Source of the DNA: Acidobacteriota bacterium
Lineage (GTDB): Bacteria > Acidobacteriota > Terriglobia > UBA7540
DNA length: 8,122 bases
NCBI GenBank assembly: GCA_003165615.1
Contig: PLWR01000550.1
Coordinates: forward strand, 1 to 8,122
Reading direction: 5' to 3'
Below, in pieces: positions 1 to 5,927 of this stretch (positions are counted from its first letter, which is position 1; the number at the start of each line of letters is the position of its first letter). The notes below the pieces were generated by a model. That model searched no databases, was not told where the DNA came from, and worked only from the letters and a program-made list of their open reading frames with translations. A program made the translations under genes and the position numbers.

Positions 1-1944
1 ACCTCGACCGCCTGGACTGCCGGTTCCTTCGGGGGCGCCGACCTGACGGAAGGCGCGGACGCTCTTCCGGCGACCGCAACTTTCACGGTGCCGGCTGGGG
101 TTGTCCCGGTGGCAGGCAACACCTTTGATATCGGTGGAACTACCTACACCTTCAAGGGAACCGTCGCGAGCCTAACCACGCCCGACGACGTTCTGATCGG
201 AGGCACCGTCCAATCGTCCCTTGCCAACCTGGCGGCTGCCATCAACTTGACCCAAGTGAACGGGCAGGGGGCAGGCGCTATCTACGGCAATAGCACCAGC
301 ATCAACGGCTTGGTCACTGCCTCGAATCCTACGGCCACCTCGCTCACCCTGCAAGCAATTAATCCTGGGTCGGCTGGCAATTCCTATGCCCCGACGACCA
401 GTTGGGCGGGGGGGGTATTCGAAATCGGAGACCTGACTGGAGGCAGTACCGGTGTATCGGCGACCGCGACTTTCACTGCGCCGGCTGGGACTCTCCTGCC
501 GAGCGCAGGCCAGACCGTTACCATCGGTGGAACGACCTATACCTTCGTGGGAGCCGGGGGCCTGGCTGCGGCCAACGACGTTCTGATCGGAAGTGACGTC
601 GCCACGACCCTGGCTAACCTGTTTGGCGCCATCACCCAGTCCACAACACTACCCCAGGGGGAGAACATTACTTATGGCCCTGGCACCAGCGCCAACACCT
701 CGGTCACTGCCGTGTTGAATCCTGTGACTAGCACCATCACCCTGACAGCAGCTAATAGCGGAGCAGCGGGCAATTCTGTTGCCACCTTGACGAGCTGGAG
801 CGGGGTTTCATTCACGGGCGGAGATCTGGCTGGAGGCGTAGTTGCGCAGACGGCGACTGGGGCTTACACCGTGCCGGTTCCGCTCCCGACCGCCGGCCAG
901 ACCGTTACCGTGGGTGGAACCACCTACACCTTCGCGGGAAGCGTCGCGGCCCTAACCGCGCCCGACGATGTACTGATTGGACCCAACATCACCACCACCC
1001 TTGCCAACCTGGCGTCCGCCATCAACGCGACCCCGGCGGGGGCAGGCGTTACTTACGCCACGGGCACCAGCGCCAACACCTCGGTCACGGCCACGGGTTC
1101 TACGGCCTCCACGCTCACCCTACAGGCCATTCAAAGTGGGTCAGTTGGCAATTCCATTGCCACCGCGACCAACTGGACCGGCGGTTCATTCGGGGCTGGA
1201 GACCTGGCGGGCGGCACCGACGCGGGAACCTTCAGCGACACCATCATGGCCTACGATTCCCTCGGCAACAGCCATGTTCTGAGCTTCAATTTCACCAAGG
1301 CATCGGCCGGAAGTTGGAATTACCAGATTACCATTCCTGCCGCGGACGTTGGGACCACGGGCAACCCCCAGGTCGTTGCCACGGGAACGCTGCAGTTCGG
1401 ACCGGACGGGAATTTGATTACACCCTCGGCGGATGTGCAGGGGATTAGTGTCCCGGGGTTGGCTGACGGGGCAAAGACCATGAGCATCAACTGGCAACTC
1501 TTCAGTTCACCGGGGAATGCCGTCATTACCCAGACGGCTGAAGCTTCTGCCACTTCCGGAAAAGATCAGGATGGGTATAGTGCAGGAACCCTGCAGAGCT
1601 ACGCCATTGATTCTTCTGGGGTCATCAACGGAGTTCTTTCCAACGGCCAAACCGTGGCTTTGGACCAGATTGCGCTCGCAACTTTTCCCAATTACGATGG
1701 CCTGACGCACATCGGGTCAAACGACTACCAAACGAGCCTGGCTTCCGGCGCTGCCAGTGTGGGGGTGCCAGGAAGCGGCGGCCGTGGAACACTGGATGGG
1801 GGCTCGCTGGAGCAATCCAATGTTGATATCGCCACGGCATTTACCATGTTGATCCAGGCCGAACGCGGGTACGAGGCCAATGCCAAGGCAATTACGACGG
1901 CCGACGATGTGATGCAGGCCTCGATTGCCCTGATCCAGGGTTAA
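1..1944 (+). CDS. flgE: Flagellar hook protein FlgE, 5'-truncated by the window, with internal tandem repeats
   Basis: The frame is open from base 1, so the N-terminus lies outside the window; the GTG at 88 is internal, not a start. About 647 residues are visible. FlgE polymerises outside the cell into the hook, the universal joint between flagellar rod and filament. The C-terminal part is diagnostic. From about residue 409 there is a FlaE-type hook domain (TIMAYDSLGNSHVLSFNF). It is followed by the hook stretch FPNYDGLTHIGSNDYQTSLASG and, at 601-647, the conserved rod/hook C-terminal helix (GSLEQSNVDIATAFTMLIQAERGY), which packs in the tube core. Ahead of these lie three homologous repeats of about 125-131 residues and the tail of a fourth, each with a GGTTYTF / DVLIG / LANL pattern. 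The protein is therefore much larger than the roughly 400-residue enterobacterial FlgE. The repeats probably form surface-exposed domains, like the variable outer hook domains. The family call is firm; the repeat role is inferred. Confidence 0.93.
   Translation, partial: TSTAWTAGSFGGADLTEGADALPATATFTVPAGVVPVAGNTFDIGGTTYTFKGTVASLTTPDDVLIGGTVQSSLANLAAAINLTQVNGQGAGAIYGNSTSINGLVTASNPTATSLTLQAINPGSAGNSYAPTTSWAGGVFEIGDLTGGSTGVSATATFTAPAGTLLPSAGQTVTIGGTTYTFVGAGGLAAANDVLIGSDVATTLANLFGAITQSTTLPQGENITYGPGTSANTSVTAVLNPVTSTITLTAANSGAAGNSVATLTSWSGVSFTGGDLAGGVVAQTATGAYTVPVPLPTAGQTVTVGGTTYTFAGSVAALTAPDDVLIGPNITTTLANLASAINATPAGAGVTYATGTSANTSVTATGSTASTLTLQAIQSGSVGNSIATATNWTGGSFGAGDLAGGTDAGTFSDTIMAYDSLGNSHVLSFNFTKASAGSWNYQITIPAADVGTTGNPQVVATGTLQFGPDGNLITPSADVQGISVPGLADGAKTMSINWQLFSSPGNAVITQTAEASATSGKDQDGYSAGTLQSYAIDSSGVINGVLSNGQTVALDQIALATFPNYDGLTHIGSNDYQTSLASGAASVGVPGSGGRGTLDGGSLEQSNVDIATAFTMLIQAERGYEANAKAITTADDVMQASIALIQG
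70..459 (+). repeat. Intragenic flgE repeat unit A (about 130 residues)
   Basis: This is the first complete copy of the tandem protein repeat in the hook gene. It begins at ATATFTVPAG and runs through GGTTYTF, PDDVLIG, LANLAAAIN and TLTLQA to GDLTGG. Bases 1-69 match the end of the same unit (a TAW-aromatic-Gly segment followed by GADL), so at least one more copy lies upstream of the window. Units A and C share a 15-base identical word covering the LANLA codons. Confidence 0.85.
460..852 (+). repeat. Intragenic flgE repeat unit B (about 131 residues)
   Basis: This is the second complete copy, in register with unit A: ATATFTAPAG, GQTVTIGGTTYTF, NDVLIG, TTLANL, GTSANTSVTA, GAAGNS, GDLAGG. Bases 682-707 are identical over 26 nucleotides to 1063-1088 in unit C. 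That points to fairly recent duplication or gene conversion rather than ancient divergence alone. Confidence 0.85.
853..1224 (+). repeat. Intragenic flgE repeat unit C (about 125 residues)
   Basis: This is the third complete copy: ATGAYTVP, GQTVTVGGTTYTF, PDDVLIG, TTLANLASAIN, GTSANTSVTA, TLTLQA, GDLAGGT. It runs directly into the FlaE-type hook domain at about 1225. It is slightly shorter than unit B because of a few missing codons in the middle. Confidence 0.85.
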
Positions 1945-1973
1945 ACCTGGGTAAGTCGATAGCGGAAATGCAA

Positions 1974-2000
1974 GGGGCGGCGGTCCGCGACCGCCGCCCC
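1974..2000 (+). terminator. Perfect 12-bp GC hairpin downstream of flgE
   Basis: GGGGCGGCGGTC (1974-1985) pairs perfectly with GACCGCCGCCCC (1989-2000) across a CGC loop. It starts 29 bases after the flgE stop. The sequence after the stem is AGAAGACAAAA, with no T run, so it is not a textbook intrinsic terminator. It may stabilise the mRNA 3' end or act as a U-less terminator. The structure is certain; the function is inferred. Confidence 0.55.
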
Positions 2001-2029
2001 AGAAGACAAAAACAAGTCACTCCCCCAAA

Positions 2030-2063
2030 CCCCGCTCTCGGTGCATCGGCGCCGGGGGCGGGG
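2030..2063 (+). terminator. 15-bp RNA stem-loop with G·U pairs, second hairpin after flgE
   Basis: Bases 2030-2044 pair with 2049-2063 across the tetraloop AUCG. There are 15 consecutive pairs if four G·U wobbles (at U2036, U2038 and U2042, or close neighbours) are allowed. The wobbles work only in the plus-strand transcript; in the minus-strand RNA they become C/A mismatches. This suggests the structure belongs to plus-strand RNA reading through from flgE. A short TTTT follows at 2071-2074, seven bases after the stem, so a terminator role is possible but atypical. Confidence 0.45.
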
Positions 2064-2105
2064 CCGCACCTTTTGGCTCCACAGCAGTGGACGTGATCGC
2101 GAAGG

Positions 2106-2145
2106 ATTTGACCCGTGGAAACTCAGGTTCGACGGGGGTCAAAAT
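2106..2145. repeat. Inverted-repeat element ATTTGACCC...GTCAAAAT, copy 1
   Basis: TTTGACCC (2107-2114) and GGGTCAAA (2136-2143) form 8-bp perfect arms around a 21-base spacer. A second pairing register, CCCGT (2112-2116) with ACGGG (2132-2136), could extend the stem inward with a two-base bulge. The left end ATTTGACCC and right end GTCAAAAT recur in the same order and orientation at 6697-6730. It may be a small dispersed repeat or a protein-binding operator upstream of glpK. Confidence 0.45.
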
Positions 2146-2282
2146 GCTGTGCGCACTTTCAGCTCCCACAGGTTATGATCGGTCTCGCCTGGCATTTTTT
2201 CTTGCTGTCAAATTGCTGCCGTGTCCTTGCAGACAAGCCGGCGGAACCGTCATGGCTTGAGCTCGAGGGATGAGGATCAAAC

Positions 2283-3779
2283 ATGCCGCAATACGTTATG
2301 GCGCTGGATCAGGGAACTACGAGTTCACGGGCCATTTTGTTTGACCACGGGGGCCGCCCGCGGGCTTTCGCCAGCGAGGAATTCAAACAGCACTATCCGC
2401 AGCCGGGTTGGGTGGAACACGATGCTAAAGAAATCTGGCAATCGCAGTTCGCCGTGGCAGAGACGGTACTAGCGGAAGCCCAGGCGGGCCCCCAGGAGCT
2501 GGCGGCGATCGGCATCACCAATCAACGAGAGACGGTGCTGCTATGGGATCGCGCCACGGGCAAGCCGCTCCACAACGCCATTGTGTGGCAATGCCGGCGG
2601 ACGGCGGGGGTTTGCGATCGCATCCGCGCCGAAGGTTTCGATCGCACCCTCCGCGAAAAAACCGGCCTCGTAACCGACGCGTACTTCTCCGGAACCAAAA
2701 TCGCGTGGCTGTTGGAAAATGTTCCGGGCGCTCGCGAAAGGGCGCAGCGTGGCGAACTTGCCTGCGGGACCATCGACACGTGGCTCATCTGGCAACTCAC
2801 GCGCGGGCGCGTGCATGCCACGGACGTTTCCAATGCCTCGCGGACGCTGCTCTTTAACCTGCATACGCTCGATTGGGACCAGCAAATCCTGAACTACTTA
2901 GCCATTCCCGCGTCGCTCCTGCCCGAGGTGAAACCGTCGAGCGCCATCTTCGGTGAGACATCCTTGTTCGGCGCCCCCGTCCCCATCGCCGGCGTCGTGG
3001 GTGATCAACAGGCTTCCCTTTTTGGACAGCAATGTTTCCGCCATGGCATGGTGAAGAACACCTACGGGACCGGTTGCTTCCTGCTCATGAATACCGGCAC
3101 GGAAATTCCGCATTCTCAGTCCGGTCTGCTGGCAACCGTAGCTTGGGGGCTCGAAGGCCGCACGGAGTACGCGCTGGAGGGCAGCGTCTTCATTGCCGGG
3201 GCGGCCATTCAGTGGCTGCGCGATGAAATGAAATTGATCTTGACCGCAGCGGAGAGTGAAGCCGTGGCGCGCTCGGTGCCCGACGCGCACGGGATTTACC
3301 TGGTGCCCGCTTTCGTGGGCCTGGGCGCACCGCACTGGGACGCCTACGCGCGCGGGACAGTTACCGGCATCACGCGGGGGACCAATCGAGCACACCTGGT
3401 GCGCGCCGCCTTGGAGTCGATTGCCTATCAGACGCGCGAAGTGGTGGACGCCATGGCGCGCGACTCCGGGTTACGCCCGGAGGTCCTGCGCGTGGATGGC
3501 GGCGCGGCGCGCAATGATTTTCTTTGCCAGTTCCAGGCAGACATTCTGGGAATTCCTGTTGAGCGTCCGGCGACAACGGAATCGACCGCGCTGGGGGCCG
3601 CCTACCTGGCAGGCCTCGCCACGGGTTTCTGGCAGGATGAGCGGGAGCTTGCCGCGCATCTTCACTTGGGCCACCGCTTCGAGCCCGGCATGGACGTCTC
3701 CCGCCGCGAAGAATTATACGCAGGCTGGGAGCGCGCCGTGGAACGCGCCAAGGATTGGGCGCATCCGCCGTTGCAGTAA
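2283..3779 (+). CDS. glpK: Glycerol kinase
   Basis: This enzyme uses ATP to phosphorylate glycerol to sn-glycerol 3-phosphate in the cytoplasm, feeding glycolysis and lipid synthesis. At 498 residues it has the full length of the FGGY carbohydrate kinase family. Visible motifs in order: the N-terminal phosphate-binding segment [15 protein letters not shown] (residues 7-21); the glycerol kinase stretch [13 protein letters not shown] (78-90); FGGY signature 1 (Y134-N146, [13 protein letters not shown]); catalytic base D241 in GVVGDQQ; the YGTGCF phosphate loop (261-266); FGGY signature 2 (G358-E378); and the adenine-site segment [12 protein letters not shown] (402-413). The ATG at 2283 is preceded by GAGG seven bases upstream. 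It is the first gene of a three-gene cluster. No glpF or glpD is adjacent. All key residues are present, so it should be active. Confidence 0.97.
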   Translation: MPQYVMALDQGTTSSRAILFDHGGRPRAFASEEFKQHYPQPGWVEHDAKEIWQSQFAVAETVLAEAQAGPQELAAIGITNQRETVLLWDRATGKPLHNAIVWQCRRTAGVCDRIRAEGFDRTLREKTGLVTDAYFSGTKIAWLLENVPGARERAQRGELACGTIDTWLIWQLTRGRVHATDVSNASRTLLFNLHTLDWDQQILNYLAIPASLLPEVKPSSAIFGETSLFGAPVPIAGVVGDQQASLFGQQCFRHGMVKNTYGTGCFLLMNTGTEIPHSQSGLLATVAWGLEGRTEYALEGSVFIAGAAIQWLRDEMKLILTAAESEAVARSVPDAHGIYLVPAFVGLGAPHWDAYARGTVTGITRGTNRAHLVRAALESIAYQTREVVDAMARDSGLRPEVLRVDGGAARNDFLCQFQADILGIPVERPATTESTALGAAYLAGLATGFWQDERELAAHLHLGHRFEPGMDVSRREELYAGWERAVERAKDWAHPPLQ

Positions 3780-3804
3780 GTTGATATTGTGGTAAGCTTC
3801 CGCT

Positions 3805-4095
3805 ATGAACTCTCTTGATGTTCTGCAAGCCAAGCGCGCGGATATTCTGCGAGTCGCCGCTCTCCACAGCGGCCGTAATGTGCGCGTGTTCGGCTCGGCC
3901 GCCCGAGGAGATGAGAGGCCTTCCAGTGATTTGGATTCCCTTGTTGAGTTTGAAGAGGGTCGGAGCATTCTTGACTTGGCGGGTTTATGGCAGGATCTGG
4001 AAGAATTACTAGGCCGCAAGGTTGACGTCGCAGAACCCGAGGGTCTGCACTGGTACATCCGAGACCGAGTATTAAAAGAGGCCGTACCCCTGTGA
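3805..4095 (+). CDS. MNT-type minimal nucleotidyltransferase (MntA-like), no HEPN partner seen
   Basis: This 96-residue protein has the polymerase-beta-like minimal nucleotidyltransferase fold signature. It shows G30-S31 in VRVFGSAARGDERP, the metal-binding pair D42-x-D44 in SDLDSLV, and a third acidic residue D74 in RKVDV. Family members transfer nucleotides to a protein or RNA; many are MntA antitoxins that AMPylate a HEPN RNase toxin encoded next to them. Here the neighbours are glpK (25 bases upstream) and the SIS gene (13 bases downstream), and no HEPN ORF is visible. The start ATG has only a weak GGTAAG-like site eight bases upstream, so it may depend on translation from glpK. Codon use differs from its neighbours: three TTA, one CTA and one AGG codon in 96, against about three TTA in the 498 codons of glpK. 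This suggests recent insertion. The family call is firm; the antitoxin role is unproven. Confidence 0.85.
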   Translation: MNSLDVLQAKRADILRVAALHSGRNVRVFGSAARGDERPSSDLDSLVEFEEGRSILDLAGLWQDLEELLGRKVDVAEPEGLHWYIRDRVLKEAVPL

Positions 4096-4108
4096 AGGGC
4101 AATGAAGC

Positions 4109-5152
4109 ATGACAGACCTTTTGGAGGAAATCTCCCAACAACCCGCGGCGCTTTCCGGATTGCGGAAATTCTACGCCAGCCCGGGGGCTATCCCGGCGAA
4201 GGGATTGCGGAGCTTGACGGCGAATTGGCCGCCTACGGTGGTCTTCACCGGAATGGGTTCATCGTTGTTCGCAGCGTACCCGGCACAGGCCTATTTGACG
4301 GAACAGGGTGTGCGCGCCCTGGTGTGGGAAACCGCTGAGTTGGTGCATCACCATCTGAAGGTTCTGCGACCCGACACGTTACTGGTGGTGGTCTCGCAGT
4401 CGGGGGAAACAGCAGAGGTAGTGCGTTTGCTGAGAGGTTTGCCCGCTGAAGCTCGCGTACTGGCGGTGACCAATGTGGAAGCCAGCCCTCTGGCAAAGTG
4501 CGCAAACCTGCTTCTACCCATGATGGCTGGGGCGCAGGCCGCCGTCAGCACCAAGACTTATACCTGTTCGGTGGCCGTTCTGATGTACCTGGCCTTGGCG
4601 ATTGCGGGCCATGCGCCCGGGCCCCTTACCCAGGAAGTGATGCGCGCGGTGGAAGCGCAAGAGAATATTCTGGAGCGCCGCGAAGTACTGATGCCGCCCA
4701 TCGTGGAGTTTTTCAATCGCCCACCGTATGTGGCGCTGATGTCGCGCGGGGCGGATCTTGCCACCGCTTACCAGGGAGCGTTGATGCTGAAGGAAGTGGC
4801 GCGGCTGGCGGCTGAACCCATCAGCGCGGCACAATTCCGCCACGGACCGATGGAAATCATCAACCCGGACCATCGCTACATCCTTTTTGCCCGTCAGGGA
4901 AAAACCGGGAAACTGCTTCTTAAACTTGCCCGCGATATCCGGGAGTCCAGCGGACGGGTGCTGCTCTTCACCGATATGCCATTTGACGATCCCATGAATG
5001 TTAGGCTGATTCGGGTGGAACCTCTACGTCTGGGGTTGGGGACGCTGGTGGACAGTGTGTACGTCCAACTGTTGGCATACGATGCAGCTTTGCGGGCGGG
5101 ACTCGAACCCGGGAAGTTTGAAATTGCAGAGAACGTGACGCGCGAGGAGTAA
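4109..5152 (+). CDS. Double-SIS-domain sugar-phosphate isomerase/deaminase-like protein (GlmS C-terminal type)
   Basis: This 347-residue protein matches only the isomerase half of glucosamine-6-phosphate synthase (GlmS). The N-terminal glutaminase domain is absent, so glutamine cannot be the nitrogen donor through this chain. SIS domain 1 (about residues 42-165) has GMGSS (48-52) and the phosphate-binding SQSGET (96-101). SIS domain 2 (about 205-325) has LMLKEVARL with E229 at the position of E. coli GlmS E488, and FRHGP with H245 at the position of H504. The C-terminal tail IAENVTREE aligns with the GlmS tail LAKSVTVE, but E341 replaces the catalytic K603. A ketose/aldose isomerase, an amino-sugar deaminase or a deglycase of the FrlB/AgaS/GlmD kind is therefore more likely than GlmS. 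The substrate is unknown. The AAGGG site (4095-4099) overlaps the preceding stop codon and lies nine bases before the ATG, indicating co-transcription with the upstream genes. Confidence 0.88.
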   Translation: MTDLLEEISQQPAALSGLRKFYASPGAIPAKGLRSLTANWPPTVVFTGMGSSLFAAYPAQAYLTEQGVRALVWETAELVHHHLKVLRPDTLLVVVSQSGETAEVVRLLRGLPAEARVLAVTNVEASPLAKCANLLLPMMAGAQAAVSTKTYTCSVAVLMYLALAIAGHAPGPLTQEVMRAVEAQENILERREVLMPPIVEFFNRPPYVALMSRGADLATAYQGALMLKEVARLAAEPISAAQFRHGPMEIINPDHRYILFARQGKTGKLLLKLARDIRESSGRVLLFTDMPFDDPMNVRLIRVEPLRLGLGTLVDSVYVQLLAYDAALRAGLEPGKFEIAENVTREE

Positions 5153-5293
5153 CTTCTTCCCCGCCAATAATTTACATGGAAAGGCGAGGCCCCAGCCGAA
5201 GGAAAATCATGGAGGATTTCCCCAACGCGAGGTAAATACACGTCCACCATGCCTCGGCGGGGGTAGGAAAGCCCGAGGTCAATGCCGAGAGGT
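5153..5293. other. Intergenic stretch after the SIS gene
   Basis: I see no supported gene here. A small hairpin, GGAAAATC (5201-5208) with GATTTCC (5215-5221), pairs over seven bases with one bulged A and a six-base loop. A 6-bp inverted pair, CCTCGG (5252-5257) and CCGAGG (5273-5278), follows. Neither has a T run. The octamer GCCGAGAG occurs at 5284-5291 and again at 5301-5308, inside the left arm and spacer of the large inverted repeat. Confidence 0.4.
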
Positions 5294-5330
5294 TCACTGT
5301 GCCGAGAGATATCCCCACTCGGCACAGTGA
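5294..5330. terminator. Perfect 13-bp inverted repeat between convergent genes
   Basis: TCACTGTGCCGAG (5294-5306) and CTCGGCACAGTGA (5318-5330) are exact reverse complements around an 11-base spacer. It lies 28 bases beyond the stop of the dksA-like gene (minus strand) and about 140 bases beyond the SIS stop (plus strand), where a bidirectional terminator is expected. Neither side has a T run, so U-dependent termination is not supported. An operator for a dimeric regulator is an alternative, but no gene starts here. Confidence 0.5.
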
Positions 5331-5358
5331 TCACGGCTAAGATTTGAAGACGAAGCCC

Positions 5359-5709
5359 TTAGTTCCGGGAGCGCAGTTCCTGGCAGGTGACGCAGTACCG
5401 TGCCCAGGGGATAGCCTTGAGGCGATTGGGGGAAATATCTTCGCCGCACGCTTCGCACACGCCGTAAGTCCCACCGGCACAACGTGCAAGCGCTCGCTCA
5501 ATTTCTTTTAACGTTCGGCTGCGCAGATTGGCAGTTAACACCGTGACATCTTGCTCAACGGTCCTGACAGCAAACTCTACCGCGTCAGGAGACTGCACAC
5601 TGGCAGATAGGGCCTCGGGTTCACTCCGCGTGGAAGCCAGAAGTTCATCGCGCTTCTTCAGCAAGAGACTTCGATATGTCTTTTTTGGAGACTTCACCGC
5701 TGTACGCAT
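5359..5709 (-). CDS. DksA/TraR-family C4 zinc-finger transcription regulator
   Basis: DksA/TraR proteins enter the RNA polymerase secondary channel and modulate promoters, often with ppGpp. The predicted 116-residue protein has an N-terminal charged helical region (residues 8-75, likely coiled coil). It ends in a complete zinc finger of form C-x2-C-x17-C-x2-C (C85, C88, C106, C109; YGVCEACGEDI...RYCVTCQE). The E. coli DksA coiled-coil tip signature D71-x2-D74-x-A76 appears as D42-x2-E45-x-A47, a conservative change, so polymerase activity is plausible. Start choice: the frame is open to 5802, but the best promoter lies at 5785-5813, which puts transcription start downstream of that codon. GGGAAGGA at 5719-5726 lies nine bases from the ATG at 5709 and only three from the ATG at 5715. 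I therefore prefer 5709, with 5715 possible. It is shorter than E. coli DksA (151 residues), as is common for the TraR/DksA-like members of other phyla. Confidence 0.88.
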   Translation of the reverse strand: MRTAVKSPKKTYRSLLLKKRDELLASTRSEPEALSASVQSPDAVEFAVRTVEQDVTVLTANLRSRTLKEIERALARCAGGTYGVCEACGEDISPNRLKAIPWARYCVTCQELRSRN

Positions 5710-5718
5710 ACTCATTCG

Positions 5719-5726
5719 TCCTTCCC
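5719..5726 (-). promoter_or_regulatory. Ribosome binding site that sets the dksA-like start
   Basis: On the minus strand this reads GGGAAGGA and is the only strong purine-rich Shine-Dalgarno match upstream of the conserved part of the gene. Its spacing favours the ATG at 5709 (nine bases) over the ATG at 5715 (three bases). It makes the longer 147-residue reading from 5802 unlikely. Confidence 0.6.
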
Positions 5727-5784
5727 AAACCGTTCTAGGAAAACCCTTCGTTTTAAGGTCTGCCCGTGGATTCGGATGTTTCAG

Positions 5785-5813
5785 ATGATACCAAGGTTGC
5801 ACTATTTTTTGAA
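5785..5813 (-). promoter_or_regulatory. Sigma70-type promoter of the dksA-like gene
   Basis: On the minus strand, TTCAAA (5808-5813, 4/6 to consensus) and TATCAT (5785-5790, 5/6) are separated by exactly 17 bases. A TGG sits directly before the -10, giving an extended -10. Transcription would start near 5778, leaving a leader of about 65-70 bases before the chosen start codon. The surrounding bases are clearly AT-rich compared with the rest of the window. Confidence 0.5.
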
Positions 5814-5851
5814 GTTTTTTGCCAATTTTATATTCCTTTATGTTTCAATAC

Positions 5852-5880
5852 GTTACGGACATCGACGGGCGTGCTATAAT
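5852..5880 (+). promoter_or_regulatory. Extended -10 promoter of the lutC-like gene
   Basis: TATAAT at 5875-5880 is a perfect -10 box and is preceded by TGC, forming an extended -10 (5872-5880). The -35 region at 17-base spacing (GTTACG) is poor, which an extended -10 can offset. The predicted start near 5887 leaves a leader of about 40 bases before the ATG at 5928. It is divergent from the dksA-like promoter, with about 60 bases between the two -35 to -10 cores. Confidence 0.5.
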
Positions 5881-5927
5881 TGCTGCCGGAAAATTGCCTT
5901 CATCATTGATTGCCGGAGATCCTCCCT

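Larger units (their letters stand above)
1945..2282. other. Non-coding region between flgE and glpK with successive hairpins
   Basis: No convincing gene is present in this stretch. It holds three inverted repeats (1974-2000, 2030-2063, 2107-2143) in its first 200 bases, all listed separately. A TATGAT at 2174-2179 resembles a -10 box but has no good -35 at normal spacing. A T6 run lies at about 2195-2200. The glpK ribosome binding site GAGG is at 2272-2275. The glpK promoter presumably lies in the second half, but I cannot place it reliably. Confidence 0.6.

Noticed and set aside
1935..1950. Near-palindrome across the flgE stop codon (CCAGG-GTTAAA-CCTGG)
   Set aside because: The arms are only five bases long, and the left arm is constrained by conserved C-terminal codons; chance is sufficient.
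2174..2179. TATGAT as a -10 box for glpK
   Set aside because: No -35 better than 3/6 lies at 16-18 bases and there is no extended -10, so it is too weak to list as a promoter.
5176..5235. A 19-residue plus-strand ORF (ATG 5176 to TAA 5235)
   Set aside because: It has no Shine-Dalgarno site, no promoter and no recognisable features; an ORF this short is expected by chance.
4894..5334. A 146-codon minus-strand open frame overlapping the SIS gene end and the following gap
   Set aside because: More than half overlaps the conserved SIS coding sequence. The translation shows no family motif, and its start lies inside the 13-bp inverted-repeat region without a ribosome binding site.
5710..5802. 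N-terminal extension of the dksA-like gene to the ATG at 5802
   Set aside because: A good promoter core lies inside the extension, no ribosome binding site precedes 5802, and a strong one precedes 5709/5715.
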